In this document: positions 9,382-17,624 of the stretch, piece by piece
How the letters are laid out: each line of letters begins with the position of its first letter
How positions within the stretch are numbered: position 1 is the first letter of the stretch
NCBI RefSeq assembly: GCF_023630175.1
Contig: NZ_JALLIN010000006.1
Location: 1 to 64,000 of the forward strand
DNA: 64,000 nucleotides
Source: Streptomyces cellostaticus
GTDB taxonomy: Bacteria; Actinomycetota; Actinomycetes; Streptomycetales; Streptomycetaceae
Reading direction: 5' to 3'
Made by a program: the position numbers and the translations under genes
The notes under the pieces: model-generated
The model's input: the letters and a program-made list of their open reading frames with translations, nothing else
Database searches by the model: none
Told to the model about the DNA's origin: nothing

Positions 9382-9879
9382 TCAGAGCTGACCGCTGATC
9401 TGCTGAGAGAGCCCGTCAAAGAACTCCTGAAGACCGGCCGCAGCAAGGTCGAACTGATCGAACCACGAGGCGGTGGTCGACCTCCAGACCCGCCCAGAGC
9501 CTGCCAGTGCGAACAGATGGCCTCCCCCGTCGCTGGCGAATACCAGGGCAGGCTCTTCCCCATCGATCTGGACGGCCCCGTACTCGCGGAAGTGCTCCGC
9601 GACCAGCGAGGCCGGATGGACGAAGTAGCCGTTCTCCACATCGGGCAAGGAGACCTCAGCGATCACCCAGTACATCGTGGTCAGGTCCGAGGGAATCGGC
9701 GTCAGCTCCACAAGCGCGTCGGTGGCCTGATGGCTCGCCGCCGAAGCGTGCACCACCACGTTGCTGCCCGGCTCGAAGCCATGCCGTGCCTGGAACGACT
9801 CCATCAGCTTCGCGAGCGCCGCGTCCGCCTGCCCACACCAGCCGCGAAGCCACTCGGCATCAAGCCGTTCGTCAGCCAC
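9382..9879 (-). CDS. SUKH (SMI1/KNR4)-family immunity-like protein
   Basis: A 165-aa soluble protein. Features resembling the SUKH superfamily include a central FVHPASLVAEHFREYGAVQI segment, a VFASDGGGHLFAL core and a C-terminal aromatic/acidic helix ending in LQEFFDGL. SUKH proteins commonly act as immunity proteins against nuclease and other polymorphic toxins; no toxin gene is visible beside it. The GTG at 9879 has an AGAGGGAG site. It is the last gene of the operon that begins with the tyrosine recombinase at 15,359 and may be cargo of that element. Confidence 0.6.
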   Translation of the reverse strand: MADERLDAEWLRGWCGQADAALAKLMESFQARHGFEPGSNVVVHASAASHQATDALVELTPIPSDLTTMYWVIAEVSLPDVENGYFVHPASLVAEHFREYGAVQIDGEEPALVFASDGGGHLFALAGSGRVWRSTTASWFDQFDLAAAGLQEFFDGLSQQISGQL

Positions 9880-10007
9880 GGGCACTCCCTCTTGCTTTCG
9901 CCGGGGACCCGCCCACGCGCGTGTCCGGAAGAACCTAGGAACGTTCACACAGATCCGGTCAGAGCCAGATTCAGGCAGCGTCATCACCCTGAACGCTCCG
10001 ACGGGTC

Positions 10008-10883
10008 TCAGGCCCGCGGGGGTGCCAACCACCGTTCTGCGCGGCCCTGCTTGTCGGAGTCTCCAGAGCGGCGAGCATGTGCCAGCAGCCGGGCACGCAG
10101 CGGTTCGGGCAGGCCGGCGACATCCCGCTTCTGGTGCGGGCGGGTCTTCCAGCCCACCAGATGCCGCGCGGCCCCGGCTTCGTGTCGCTCCTCGGCTCGC
10201 GGGTCGGCCAGCCCTGCGAGCAGTTCGGCGATCGGCACCCTGCCGAGCAGTTCGCCAGGCACACCCTCGTGGACGGGGTAACCGGAGCAGCGCCCGCTGC
10301 CGGAGCCGTACCATTCGAGCAGGGCCAGCGCCCGCTCCACTGGGTCGGGAAACGTCGCCTGCAGTCGGCCCGTGAGTTCCGCAAGCAGTTCGGGGGAGGG
10401 CCTGCCGCCGGTGCGGGAGAGGTCGAGGATCCGGTCGGCGGTCCCCTCCAATCCGTCGGGCATCGCGGCCAGCCAGCTGCGTTCGTCTTCGGATCTTTCC
10501 CCCGCTCGCTGTCGGTCGGCTTCGAACTGCTGCATGGGGCCGGGCATGCCGTGGCCGTCCAGCCACGCCAGGAGCAGGCGGCCGTCGGCGAGGACGGCGT
10601 CGCTCTCCCACAGCCCCCACCTCAGCGTCGCCCGGTGGTGCAGGACGACGACTGCGAGTCGCTCACCGGCCCAGTCGAACAACTCGAAGCGGACGTCCCC
10701 GCCGCACATGCAGTGGAACCCGGGCAGCGATTCCACCGCCATAGCTCTCCTGAGCTGGTCCGACTCCGCCGGATCGGAGAGGTCCACCCGGATCTCTCCG
10801 TCCGCCTCGAATCCGCTCACCGAGCTCACCTGGGCCATGTGCGCCTGCTGCAGCACGCTGTCCAGCGCCGTCGTCTCGTCCAT
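10008..10883 (-). CDS. Hypothetical protein, 291 aa
   Basis: A soluble protein with a start at ATG 10883 preceded by GGGGAGGAA. The first half (residues 1-120) looks like an alternating beta/alpha domain with FELFDWAGERLAVVVLHHRA; the second half is helical and leucine-rich, perhaps a repeat-type scaffold. I recognise no family. It sits 58 bp after the preceding gene and 128 bp before the SUKH gene, in one orientation, so it is probably co-transcribed with the recombinase operon. It could be cargo with a defence or immunity role, but that rests only on position. Confidence 0.6.
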   Translation of the reverse strand: MDETTALDSVLQQAHMAQVSSVSGFEADGEIRVDLSDPAESDQLRRAMAVESLPGFHCMCGGDVRFELFDWAGERLAVVVLHHRATLRWGLWESDAVLADGRLLLAWLDGHGMPGPMQQFEADRQRAGERSEDERSWLAAMPDGLEGTADRILDLSRTGGRPSPELLAELTGRLQATFPDPVERALALLEWYGSGSGRCSGYPVHEGVPGELLGRVPIAELLAGLADPRAEERHEAGAARHLVGWKTRPHQKRDVAGLPEPLRARLLAHARRSGDSDKQGRAERWLAPPRA

Positions 10884-10941
10884 CAACCGGTTCCTCCCCG
10901 CCCGGGCCGCAGGTGCGCAGCCCGCCAGATTCGACCGCAGC

Positions 10942-11649
10942 TCAGGATGCCTCGCAACCCGGTTCTCCTGGGCCCGCACTGCAGTTCGCACGGCGACGGG
11001 CGGATCCTTCCGGGGTGAAGATGAAGCCGTCCGTGAACAGGGTGCCGCCGTCCCGGAAGGCCCAGAGGACGGGTTCGGCATGGACGGAGGCCGACGACGG
11101 GCTTGGCCCCGGGACGAAGCTGTTCCAGAGGTGGAAGCAGAGCATGGTGTCGTCACGTTGGTCGGTCGCGTAGGCCAGCGTCTTGGGGTAGTTGGGGTTG
11201 TTCCCCCCGAAGAGGACCGAGGGGGGCCCGAACGCCGTGACGACGTCGCTGAGAAACCGGTCCTTGCGGCACCAGGTCTCGCTGACGCGACGGATCTCGT
11301 AGCGCTCGGCCGAGGTGAGGGTCCGGTCGAGTTGCAGCCATCCCTGGCGGTGTGCGATCTCGGCATAGACCGAGGCCACGGCGCCCTCGTGTGCATCACC
11401 CCAAAGATCTTGAAAGGCTCCGCGCACGCCGGTGGAGGAGGATCCTCGGCGGGTTTGCAGGTCCTTCAGTTCCTGCTGCCACTCCTGCTCGGAGGCCTCC
11501 GCGAACGCCACCGCGTCGAGGTAGAGCCTGATCGCGGTCTCACCGCCGTACATTCCCGGGCGACGCAGGGCGCCGTTCAGGTGCGTGACCAGGTAGTCGA
11601 GCACTTCTTGGGCTGTGCGCCCATCGTTGCATCCGGTCGGGTCGGTCAT
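10942..11649 (-). CDS. Hypothetical protein, 235 aa, coupled to recombinase gene
   Basis: A soluble protein of unknown family. Recognisable stretches include RRPGMYGGETAIRLYLDAVA near residues 31-50 and a C-terminal aromatic block with FGGNNPNYPKTLAYATDQ. The MYGG-type start of the fold occurs in several small Streptomyces proteins without known function. The ATG at 11649 overlaps the stop of the large zinc-ribbon recombinase (ATGA) and has an AGGAAGG site, so its translation is tied to that gene. This coupling makes it a likely part of the mobile element. Confidence 0.6.
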   Translation of the reverse strand: MTDPTGCNDGRTAQEVLDYLVTHLNGALRRPGMYGGETAIRLYLDAVAFAEASEQEWQQELKDLQTRRGSSSTGVRGAFQDLWGDAHEGAVASVYAEIAHRQGWLQLDRTLTSAERYEIRRVSETWCRKDRFLSDVVTAFGPPSVLFGGNNPNYPKTLAYATDQRDDTMLCFHLWNSFVPGPSPSSASVHAEPVLWAFRDGGTLFTDGFIFTPEGSARRRANCSAGPGEPGCEAS

Positions 11650-13996
11650 CGTCTGCCTTCCTGTTGGTCCTCGGCGCGTGCTGCGAGGTACTCGGCCCAG
11701 TCGCGTCGGGCGTAGGTGACCCAGCGGATCGCGGTGTGGCGGTGCATGCCGGTCAGGTCGGCGAGGATGGGGCTGGGGAGGTCGGCGGCGAGGGCGGAGT
11801 TGCGGGCCGCGCGGACCGAGATTCCGTGGCGGTTGAGCTTCTGCGTCATGGCATGGGTCGAGATGGGCTTCCCTGGGACCAGGCCCGTGAACAGCAGCCG
11901 GGGGCCCGGGGTGGCCTGGGCGAACAGGGATCGTGAGCCGGGCAGGGGCTCTTCCGCCAGCTGGTGCAGCAGACCGGCCAGTCGCGGGGGCAGTAGCACG
12001 GGGTGACGGCCGAGCATCAGATGGGTGTGCTTGCCGCCGCGCCGCAGGTGGTCGGGCGTCAGATGGCAGAGCCGCTCTGTGGACGGACCGAAGAGCAGGG
12101 TGATCGCGCCGGCTGCTCGGACGTCCAGGGGCAGGGCGTCGTCGGTGAGACAGCACTGGAGGAGGCTCCAGCGGTCGTCCTCGTCGAGCAGGGCCGCGGC
12201 TCCTGCTGCGGGATCGAGGGGACGACGAGCTTGCGGGTGAGCCGGCGGCTCGCCGTCCAGCTCAGGAAGTAGCGGATCAAGTAGCGCCGTTGGCTCGGTC
12301 CGCCAGTGATCCAGCCGTCGACGTGCTCCTGGGTGAGGTCTGCGAGTGCGAGTTGCTGCTGGTCGAGCCAGGCCAGCAGTTCCAGGGCCACGCTGACGCG
12401 CCGTCGGAGATCACGGTCGGCGGAGGCCGGGTAACGGCGGACGGCTGCGCGTTGGCGTGCGCGCCGGAGCAGAAACCAGTGCAGGAACGGGCGGGCGAGG
12501 TTCGCGTGGGCCGCCGGCTTGTCGGCCAGTTCGTGCCCCAGCCAACCGGGGATCCGTTCGAGGCCCTCGTTACAGGCGCCCAAAGTTCCTGTGTGCACCA
12601 GGAGTTGGCGAATGTAGCGCTGGTTCCGGCTGGGCGGTAGCTCGTCGAGCAGCTCGTGGCTGAGCGGACGGTCCTCGGTGACGAGGCGGGCGAGGAGCCT
12701 GCTGTTCGGGCTCTCGCGGATCCACTGGATCGCCTGGAAGGGCGCCGGCGCGGCCGCCAGCGCCGTCGCGAGCGGCTGCAACTGCTCGGGGACCACGCCG
12801 TCGGCCCCGGCGAGCAGGAGATTGACCCGCTCGGCGAGAACGCAGAACGCGCACCGGCCCCGGCTGTGGGGGTTGCCGGCCCGGCCGCACTGGCGGCAGG
12901 TGTAGTCGGCGGCGAAGCCGACGCAGGGTCCGCACACGCCGGTGCCGTCGGCGTCCCGCGCGATGAGCGGCTGGACCGTGCCGCAGCGTGAGCACTTGGC
13001 CGGCGACCGGAGGACGGTGTTGTAGCAGGTCATGCAGACCGGCCCGATCGGCCAGCGCGTGTTGACCGGCTTGGTCCGACCGCAGCGGGCGCATGGCTCG
13101 CCCTGTCGGTTGCGCCGCTAGCAGTTGCCGCAGACGGGCTGGCCCTGGAGCTTGCTGCTGCAGGGCCGGATGCGACCGCAAGCGGAGCAGGTCACCTCGG
13201 GGCCGCGGTAGCAGCCGTCACACAGGTCGGGCTCACCGTCGTGCGCGTTGCATGCGATGCGCTTGAGCTGCCCGCACCGGCCGCAGGGCCGTCGTGGGCG
13301 ACGGTGGCGGTTGTAGCAGAGGTGGCAGACCGCGCCGTCGGCGTCGACCAGTGCCGCGACCGCAGTCCTGCCGCAGGTCACGCAGGTGTGGGTGGGGCGC
13401 TTCCAACACCTGACGCACAGGCCCCGGCCGTCTTCTCGGCGAACGACCGGGTTCTGGAGTTCGCCGCACCCGGCGCACTCCTCCAGGCGGGCGGGGTCCT
13501 TGTGGTAGCAGGCCGTGCAGATGCCGCCTTCGGGGCGGCGGGCGGAGATCCGCATGCCCTCGCGGTGGCAGCGCGCGCAGGTGGCGCGGCGACTGTTGGC
13601 GTCGCAGGTCGCGCAGAGCCGTCCCTCGGGCCGGAGCTGGCGAAGGTCGGTCCGCACCGTGCCGCAGTGCGCGCAGCTTGGGCGGACCACCGGATGGCCG
13701 CCCTCGTGCAGCACCTGGGTCAGCCGCAGCAGGACCGGCGGGCAGAGCGAAGTCCCGGAGGTCAGGGCCTCGGGATGGCCGGCCAGGTGCTCGGCGAGCT
13801 CTTCCAGGTAGCGGGCCGCCCCGCGGACGGGGATCGGCACCGCGACCACCAGTGCGGCTGCGGCCTCCTCGGCATCGAGGCCGGGCAGAGCGGCGGTGAG
13901 CCTGGTGGTGACGGCGGCGGTGGCGGCCTCCAGCCGCGCGGCCTGGACGGCGAGGCGGGCGACGACCGATGGCGCGGTCGGCGAGGGCGCGGTCAC
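11646..13996 (-). pseudogene. Zinc-ribbon tyrosine-recombinase-like protein, broken by TAG and frameshift
   Basis: Read through two lesions, this is one protein of about 783 residues. Residues about 95-400 hold nine tandem zinc-ribbon units (paired C-x2-C motifs). The C-terminal 120 residues resemble a tyrosine-recombinase core, with GISVRAARNSALAA, a LTGMHRHTAIRW segment and a possible nucleophile in WVTYARRDW. Lesion 1 is an in-frame TAG at 13118-13120, at the position after C-x2-C where the other units nearly always have Tyr or Trp. Lesion 2 is a 1-nt deletion near 12195-12220, after IPQQEP: the next frame continues with ALLDEDDRWSLL. The gene starts with GTG overlapping the stop of the HTH gene (GTGA). 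It may be inactive, or sequencing error or recoding may be involved. Confidence 0.65.
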
Positions 13997-14319
13997 AGGC
14001 CCTCCGTGCGCCGGATGGAGGTCCGGCGCACGGCCGGAAGCGGTCCGGGCGTCTCGCCGCCGGCGGTCTTGCGGACTTCTTCGTTGACGACCTGGACCTC
14101 GATCAGATCGTTCGGCTGGCAGGCGAGGATGTCACACAGGGCCGCCAGGACGTCCATCGACAGCCGCTGCGGGGGCTGGGTGACCAGCCGGAAGACCTGC
14201 TCACGGGAGAGGGTGATGCCCCGCTCGGCCAGCAGCGGCACCAGGTCGGTGGTCTGGAACATCTCCCGGTCGGCCATGAGCTTGCGCAGGTTCCAGCGGT
14301 AGCCCATTTTCTTGATCAC
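13993..14319 (-). CDS. Small helix-turn-helix protein between two recombinase genes
   Basis: A 108-aa protein whose first 75 residues match an XRE/Cro-like helix-turn-helix: LRKLMADREMFQTTDLVPLL, then ERGITLSREQVFRLVT and LAALCDILACQPNDLIEV. The GTG start overlaps the stop of the integrase by GTGA, and its own stop overlaps the start of the zinc-ribbon gene, so the three are tightly coupled. Such a protein could set the direction of recombination or repress the operon. Its position between two recombinase-like genes is reminiscent of small accessory proteins of Tn554-type transposons, which is an analogy only. Confidence 0.8.
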   Translation of the reverse strand: MIKKMGYRWNLRKLMADREMFQTTDLVPLLAERGITLSREQVFRLVTQPPQRLSMDVLAALCDILACQPNDLIEVQVVNEEVRKTAGGETPGPLPAVRRTSIRRTEGL

Positions 14320-15359
14320 TTGGAGTCCTCCCAGATGCCGGGGTAGCGATGGGTCAACTTCCGCTGCAGCAGCCGGTTGCGGTACTCGTCCGAGACGCCG
14401 GTGTAGATGGCCGTGGTGCTGGCGTAGCCGTGCCCGGCCTGGTCCTGGACGAACCGTTCCGGGTAGTCGAACTCGACGAGATGCGTGATGTACGAGTGCC
14501 TCAGGTAGTGCAATTTCAGCTCTTCTGGCAGGTCAGCGGCCTTCCGTCCGGCGTCGAAGGCTTCGTTCGCCGACCGGCGGGACAGGCACCCCCTGCGTTC
14601 GGTGACCCAGATCGCCGGGTGCTTCCCGGCGCCGAACCGGGGGCGGACCTCGGTCAGGTAGTGGTCCAGGACGTCGACGATCCAGTCCATCTCCGGGACC
14701 GTGAAGATGGTGCGGCGCTTGGGCGGGCTGCCCTTCGAGGACTTCCCGTACCGGACGAAGATCGCCCCGTGGCGCCCGTACTGCGGTGCCTTCGGGTTCC
14801 GCCGCAGGTCGGCGACATCGAGCTGAACGCTCTCTCGGCGGCGCATGCCGTAGGCGTAGTAGCTCTTGAGCAGGGCGGAGTCCCGCATCGCGGCCAACGC
14901 GCCCTTGCGGCCGCGCTTTCGGATCTCCTCGACCCGGCCGTCGGCGGCGTCGAACAGGGCCTGGATCTCGTCGTAGGTCAGCGGCCGACGGCTCGGGGCG
15001 CCCTCATACTCGCTGACGTGGGTGACGGTGTTCCACTCGTGCAGGATCTGCATCGGCACCCGGCCGAAGCGCTCCTGGCAGACGTTCATCCAGCCGTAGC
15101 GCGCGTCCGTGATGTACTCGCAGAACAGCCGCAGGTGGTTCTGGTAGCCGCGGCCGCTCGACACCGTGAACGTCGGCGTCTTCGCCCGCAGGTGGTCGAT
15201 GAACGCCTCGACCTCGGCCGGCTGCCGCTGCCACGGGTACTGGTTGGTGAACTCGGCGAACCGGCGGACCAGCGACAGCCTCGGCTTGATGGTCGAGTCC
15301 CAGTTCAGGAGGCGGCTCCGCTGCTGCTTGGTCCACCCCTCCAGCATCGCCTCGAACAC
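14316..15359 (-). CDS. Tyrosine-type recombinase/integrase
   Basis: A site-specific recombinase with the full catalytic set: Arg in GMRRRES, His-x-x-Arg in LHYLRHSYITHL, His in QAGHGYASTT, and the Tyr nucleophile in IYTGVSDEY. An N-terminal SAM-like DNA-binding region (LLNWDSTIKPRLSLVRRFAEF) precedes it. The start is uncertain. The family-like sequence begins at about SYPDPEPAVFEAMLEGW (near 15,380), but no start codon exists in frame between there and the end of the upstream stress-protein gene; GTG 15359 and ATG 15347 are the first candidates and both lack good ribosome sites. The gene may be slightly 5'-truncated at the element boundary. It leads the operon running to 9,382. Confidence 0.85.
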   Translation of the reverse strand: MFEAMLEGWTKQQRSRLLNWDSTIKPRLSLVRRFAEFTNQYPWQRQPAEVEAFIDHLRAKTPTFTVSSGRGYQNHLRLFCEYITDARYGWMNVCQERFGRVPMQILHEWNTVTHVSEYEGAPSRRPLTYDEIQALFDAADGRVEEIRKRGRKGALAAMRDSALLKSYYAYGMRRRESVQLDVADLRRNPKAPQYGRHGAIFVRYGKSSKGSPPKRRTIFTVPEMDWIVDVLDHYLTEVRPRFGAGKHPAIWVTERRGCLSRRSANEAFDAGRKAADLPEELKLHYLRHSYITHLVEFDYPERFVQDQAGHGYASTTAIYTGVSDEYRNRLLQRKLTHRYPGIWEDSK

Positions 15360-15420
15360 TGCCGGCTCGGGGTCCGGGTACGAGTCACGCGGCGAGCCTC
15401 TGAGTTCTCTGAGGTGCCGG

Positions 15421-16341
15421 TCAGGCGTCGTGCCTCCGGTGCGGCACGATCGCGACCGGGCAGGCGGAGTGGTGGAGCACCGCGTGGGCGGTGCGGCCGA
15501 GTTGGAGCCCGAGTCGCCCCTCGCGCCGGCTGGCGCCGACGACCAGGAGGTCGGCGCTGTGCGAGGCGTCCAGCAGCGCCCGGCGGGCGTGGCCCTCGAC
15601 GGTGTGCCGGCGCACGTCGGCATCCGCCGGGAGGTCCCGCAGCGCCGCTTCGAGCTCCTCGACGGCCAGCTCCTCGTGCTGACGGGTGGGTTCGCCGACC
15701 ATCAGGGGATATCCGCCGGGCTCGTGCGCGGGGCAGCGCCATGCTCGTACGGCCTCCAGAGGCACCCCGCGCCGCCGTGCCTCCTCGGCCGCGAAGCGAA
15801 CAGCCTCCGACTCCTTCGTGTCCTCGCCGACGCCCACGACGAGCCGTCCGCGCACCGGCGGCGTCGCCTGGTTGTCGTGGCTGCCGCGCAACACGATCAC
15901 CGGGCAGTCGGCGTGTGCGGCGACGGTCAGGCTGACGGAGCCGAGCAGCCTCTCGGCAAGACCGCTGCGGCCGCGGGTGCCCACGACCAGCACGGAGGCG
16001 TTCCGGGCCGCGCGGACCAGGGCGTTCTCCGGCTCCTCGAACACCACGTCGACGGTGACCCGCAGGCCGGGGTGCCGGGCGCGTGCCCGCTCGGCGGCGA
16101 CGCCCACCACGTCCTGAGGCAGGGGAAGTCCGGTCGCTTCGCCGATGTCCCGGGCGAGCGCGGCGCCCTCGTACCGGTCCCAGAGGCAGGCGTACACCAC
16201 GCATAGTGGCACGCCGCGCAGGGCGGCCTCGTCGGCCGCCCAGTCAGCGGCCCGCAGGCTCGGTTCGGAACCGTCGACGCCCACGACCAGGGGCCCGCCG
16301 AGGGCTCGCTCGACCGCTGCGTTCTCGTCTGCCGTGTTCAT
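15421..16341 (-). CDS. Universal stress protein, two UspA domains
   Basis: A 306-aa tandem UspA protein. Domain 1 spans about residues 12-150 and domain 2 about 160-300. Each has the alpha/beta nucleotide-binding fold with VVGVDGSEPS at the first strand and the G-x-R/S-x-x-x glycine loop (VVGTRGRSGLAERLLGS; VVGASRREGRLGL). Such proteins bind ATP and act in persistence and hypoxia; DevR-controlled homologues occur in mycobacteria. The ATG at 16341 was chosen over an upstream GTG because AAAGGAG lies 8 nt before it. It follows the second stress-protein gene by 27 bp and is probably co-transcribed with it. The recombinase element lies directly downstream. Confidence 0.92.
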   Translation of the reverse strand: MNTADENAAVERALGGPLVVGVDGSEPSLRAADWAADEAALRGVPLCVVYACLWDRYEGAALARDIGEATGLPLPQDVVGVAAERARARHPGLRVTVDVVFEEPENALVRAARNASVLVVGTRGRSGLAERLLGSVSLTVAAHADCPVIVLRGSHDNQATPPVRGRLVVGVGEDTKESEAVRFAAEEARRRGVPLEAVRAWRCPAHEPGGYPLMVGEPTRQHEELAVEELEAALRDLPADADVRRHTVEGHARRALLDASHSADLLVVGASRREGRLGLQLGRTAHAVLHHSACPVAIVPHRRHDA

Positions 16342-16368
16342 GGTCTCCACTCCTTTCCGACGGCGCGG

Positions 16369-17280
16369 TCAGTCGTACGCGACGACGGCGACGGGGGCGG
16401 CTGCGTGGTGCAGTACCGCGTGTGTGACGGGGCCGATGTGGACGCCGAACGGGCTTCGGCGGACCCGGCGTCCGACGACGACCAGGGACGCATCGCGGGA
16501 GGCGTCGATGACGTGGTTGGCGGGGCTGCCCGACGGGGTCCCCTCGACGACCTCGACGTCCGGGTACTTCTGCCGCCAGGGCCGCAGCACCGCGGCGAGG
16601 GCGGTGGCTTCCTGCCGTCCGAGTGCGGCGTTGAGTTCGGCGTCGGCGGGCAGGCCGTAGGCGAAGTAGGGCGGGAGGTTCCAGCCGTGCACGACCCGCA
16701 GGGGGGTGTCGCGGAGGGCGGCCTCCTCGAAGGCGAAGGCGATCACCGTGTCGTCGGGGCAGGCGGTGTCGAGGCCGAGTACGACGGGCCGGTACGCGGT
16801 GGCGGCGGACGGAATGCCGGCCGGGTCCATCTCGTGCTCGTCGGCGGCCTGTTCCCCGGCCCGCACCATGACGACGGGGGTGTCGGTGTGCGCGATCACG
16901 GCCGCGCCCACGGACCCGACGAGGAACCCTCCGATCCCGCTCAGCCCACGCGAGCCGAGGACCAGCAGTTCGGTGTCCTTCGCCGCCTCGGCCAACGCGT
17001 CCATCGGCCTGCCTGAAATCGGTTCGGTCTCCACCCGAAGGCCGGGGTGACGCCGGCGCAGGCCCTCGGCCGCCTCGCGCGGAATCCGTTCGCTCCAGTG
17101 CCGCAGCTTCCCCGCCCCGAGCAGCGGTGCCTGCGCCTGCGCCATGGGCTCCGGAACGGGCTCCCAGACGTGCACCAGCCGCAGCGGCAGGCCGCGCAAC
17201 TCCGCCTCCCGGGCCGCCCACTCGGCAGCCGCGCGGCTCTCTGCTGAGCCGTCGAGGCCCACGGTGATGTTGCGGGACAT
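16369..17280 (-). CDS. Universal stress protein, two UspA domains
   Basis: A 303-aa tandem UspA protein paralogous to its downstream neighbour. Domain 1 starts at ITVGLDGSAESRAAAEWA and ends near VLGSRGLSGIGGFLVGSVG; domain 2 starts at PVVLGLDTACPDD and ends with VVVGRRVRRSPFGVHIGPVT. The start at 17280 has an excellent AGGAGGTGG site six bases away. It is transcribed away from the flavohemoglobin gene, and the shared intergenic region carries two box-like inverted repeats, so both sides are probably controlled together in low-oxygen or dormancy conditions. Confidence 0.92.
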   Translation of the reverse strand: MSRNITVGLDGSAESRAAAEWAAREAELRGLPLRLVHVWEPVPEPMAQAQAPLLGAGKLRHWSERIPREAAEGLRRRHPGLRVETEPISGRPMDALAEAAKDTELLVLGSRGLSGIGGFLVGSVGAAVIAHTDTPVVMVRAGEQAADEHEMDPAGIPSAATAYRPVVLGLDTACPDDTVIAFAFEEAALRDTPLRVVHGWNLPPYFAYGLPADAELNAALGRQEATALAAVLRPWRQKYPDVEVVEGTPSGSPANHVIDASRDASLVVVGRRVRRSPFGVHIGPVTHAVLHHAAAPVAVVAYD

Positions 17281-17365
17281 GCTGTCCACCTCCTGTGTCG
17301 GGGTTGCGATGTCAGAGTGGTGGCGAGGGAGGCCGCGGGTGCAGGTACCGCAGGTCCCCCGTACG

Positions 17366-17379
17366 GGTCCGATCGGCCC
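17366..17379. promoter_or_regulatory. 5-4-5 inverted repeat, 86 bp upstream of the stress-protein gene
   Basis: GGTCCGATCGGCCC fits GGGCC-4-GGCCC with one mismatch; flanked by further G and C it extends to 6-4-6. It is in the divergent region between the universal stress protein and flavohemoglobin genes and is the proximal box for the leftward operon. Confidence 0.5.
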
Positions 17380-17470
17380 CATCGGTCTCAGCCGCGTCCC
17401 CGCACCACGCTGCGGCGTCGTTCGGCCCTGGTTTTCCGGCACCCCGTTGGGCTGGTGCGCCTGAGTCTGT

Positions 17471-17486
17471 GGGGCCGATGGGCCCC
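17471..17486. promoter_or_regulatory. 6-4-6 perfect inverted repeat, 139 bp upstream of flavohemoglobin
   Basis: GGGGCCGATGGGCCCC is a perfect palindrome with a 4-bp centre. The core matches the boxes before pflB and oleate hydratase. It is the proximal box for the rightward flavohemoglobin operon. Confidence 0.5.
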
Positions 17487-17624
17487 TCTACGCCCAGCGC
17501 CGCGAAACGCCCCCGGGACGCGGCCTGGTGACTGATACACAGGAGACGGCCGCCCGGCATCGGGTGCGGCTCTCTCCCCCTCAGAGGTCCTTGCACCCCT
17601 CATCAGCCCTGTCAGGGAGGCTTC

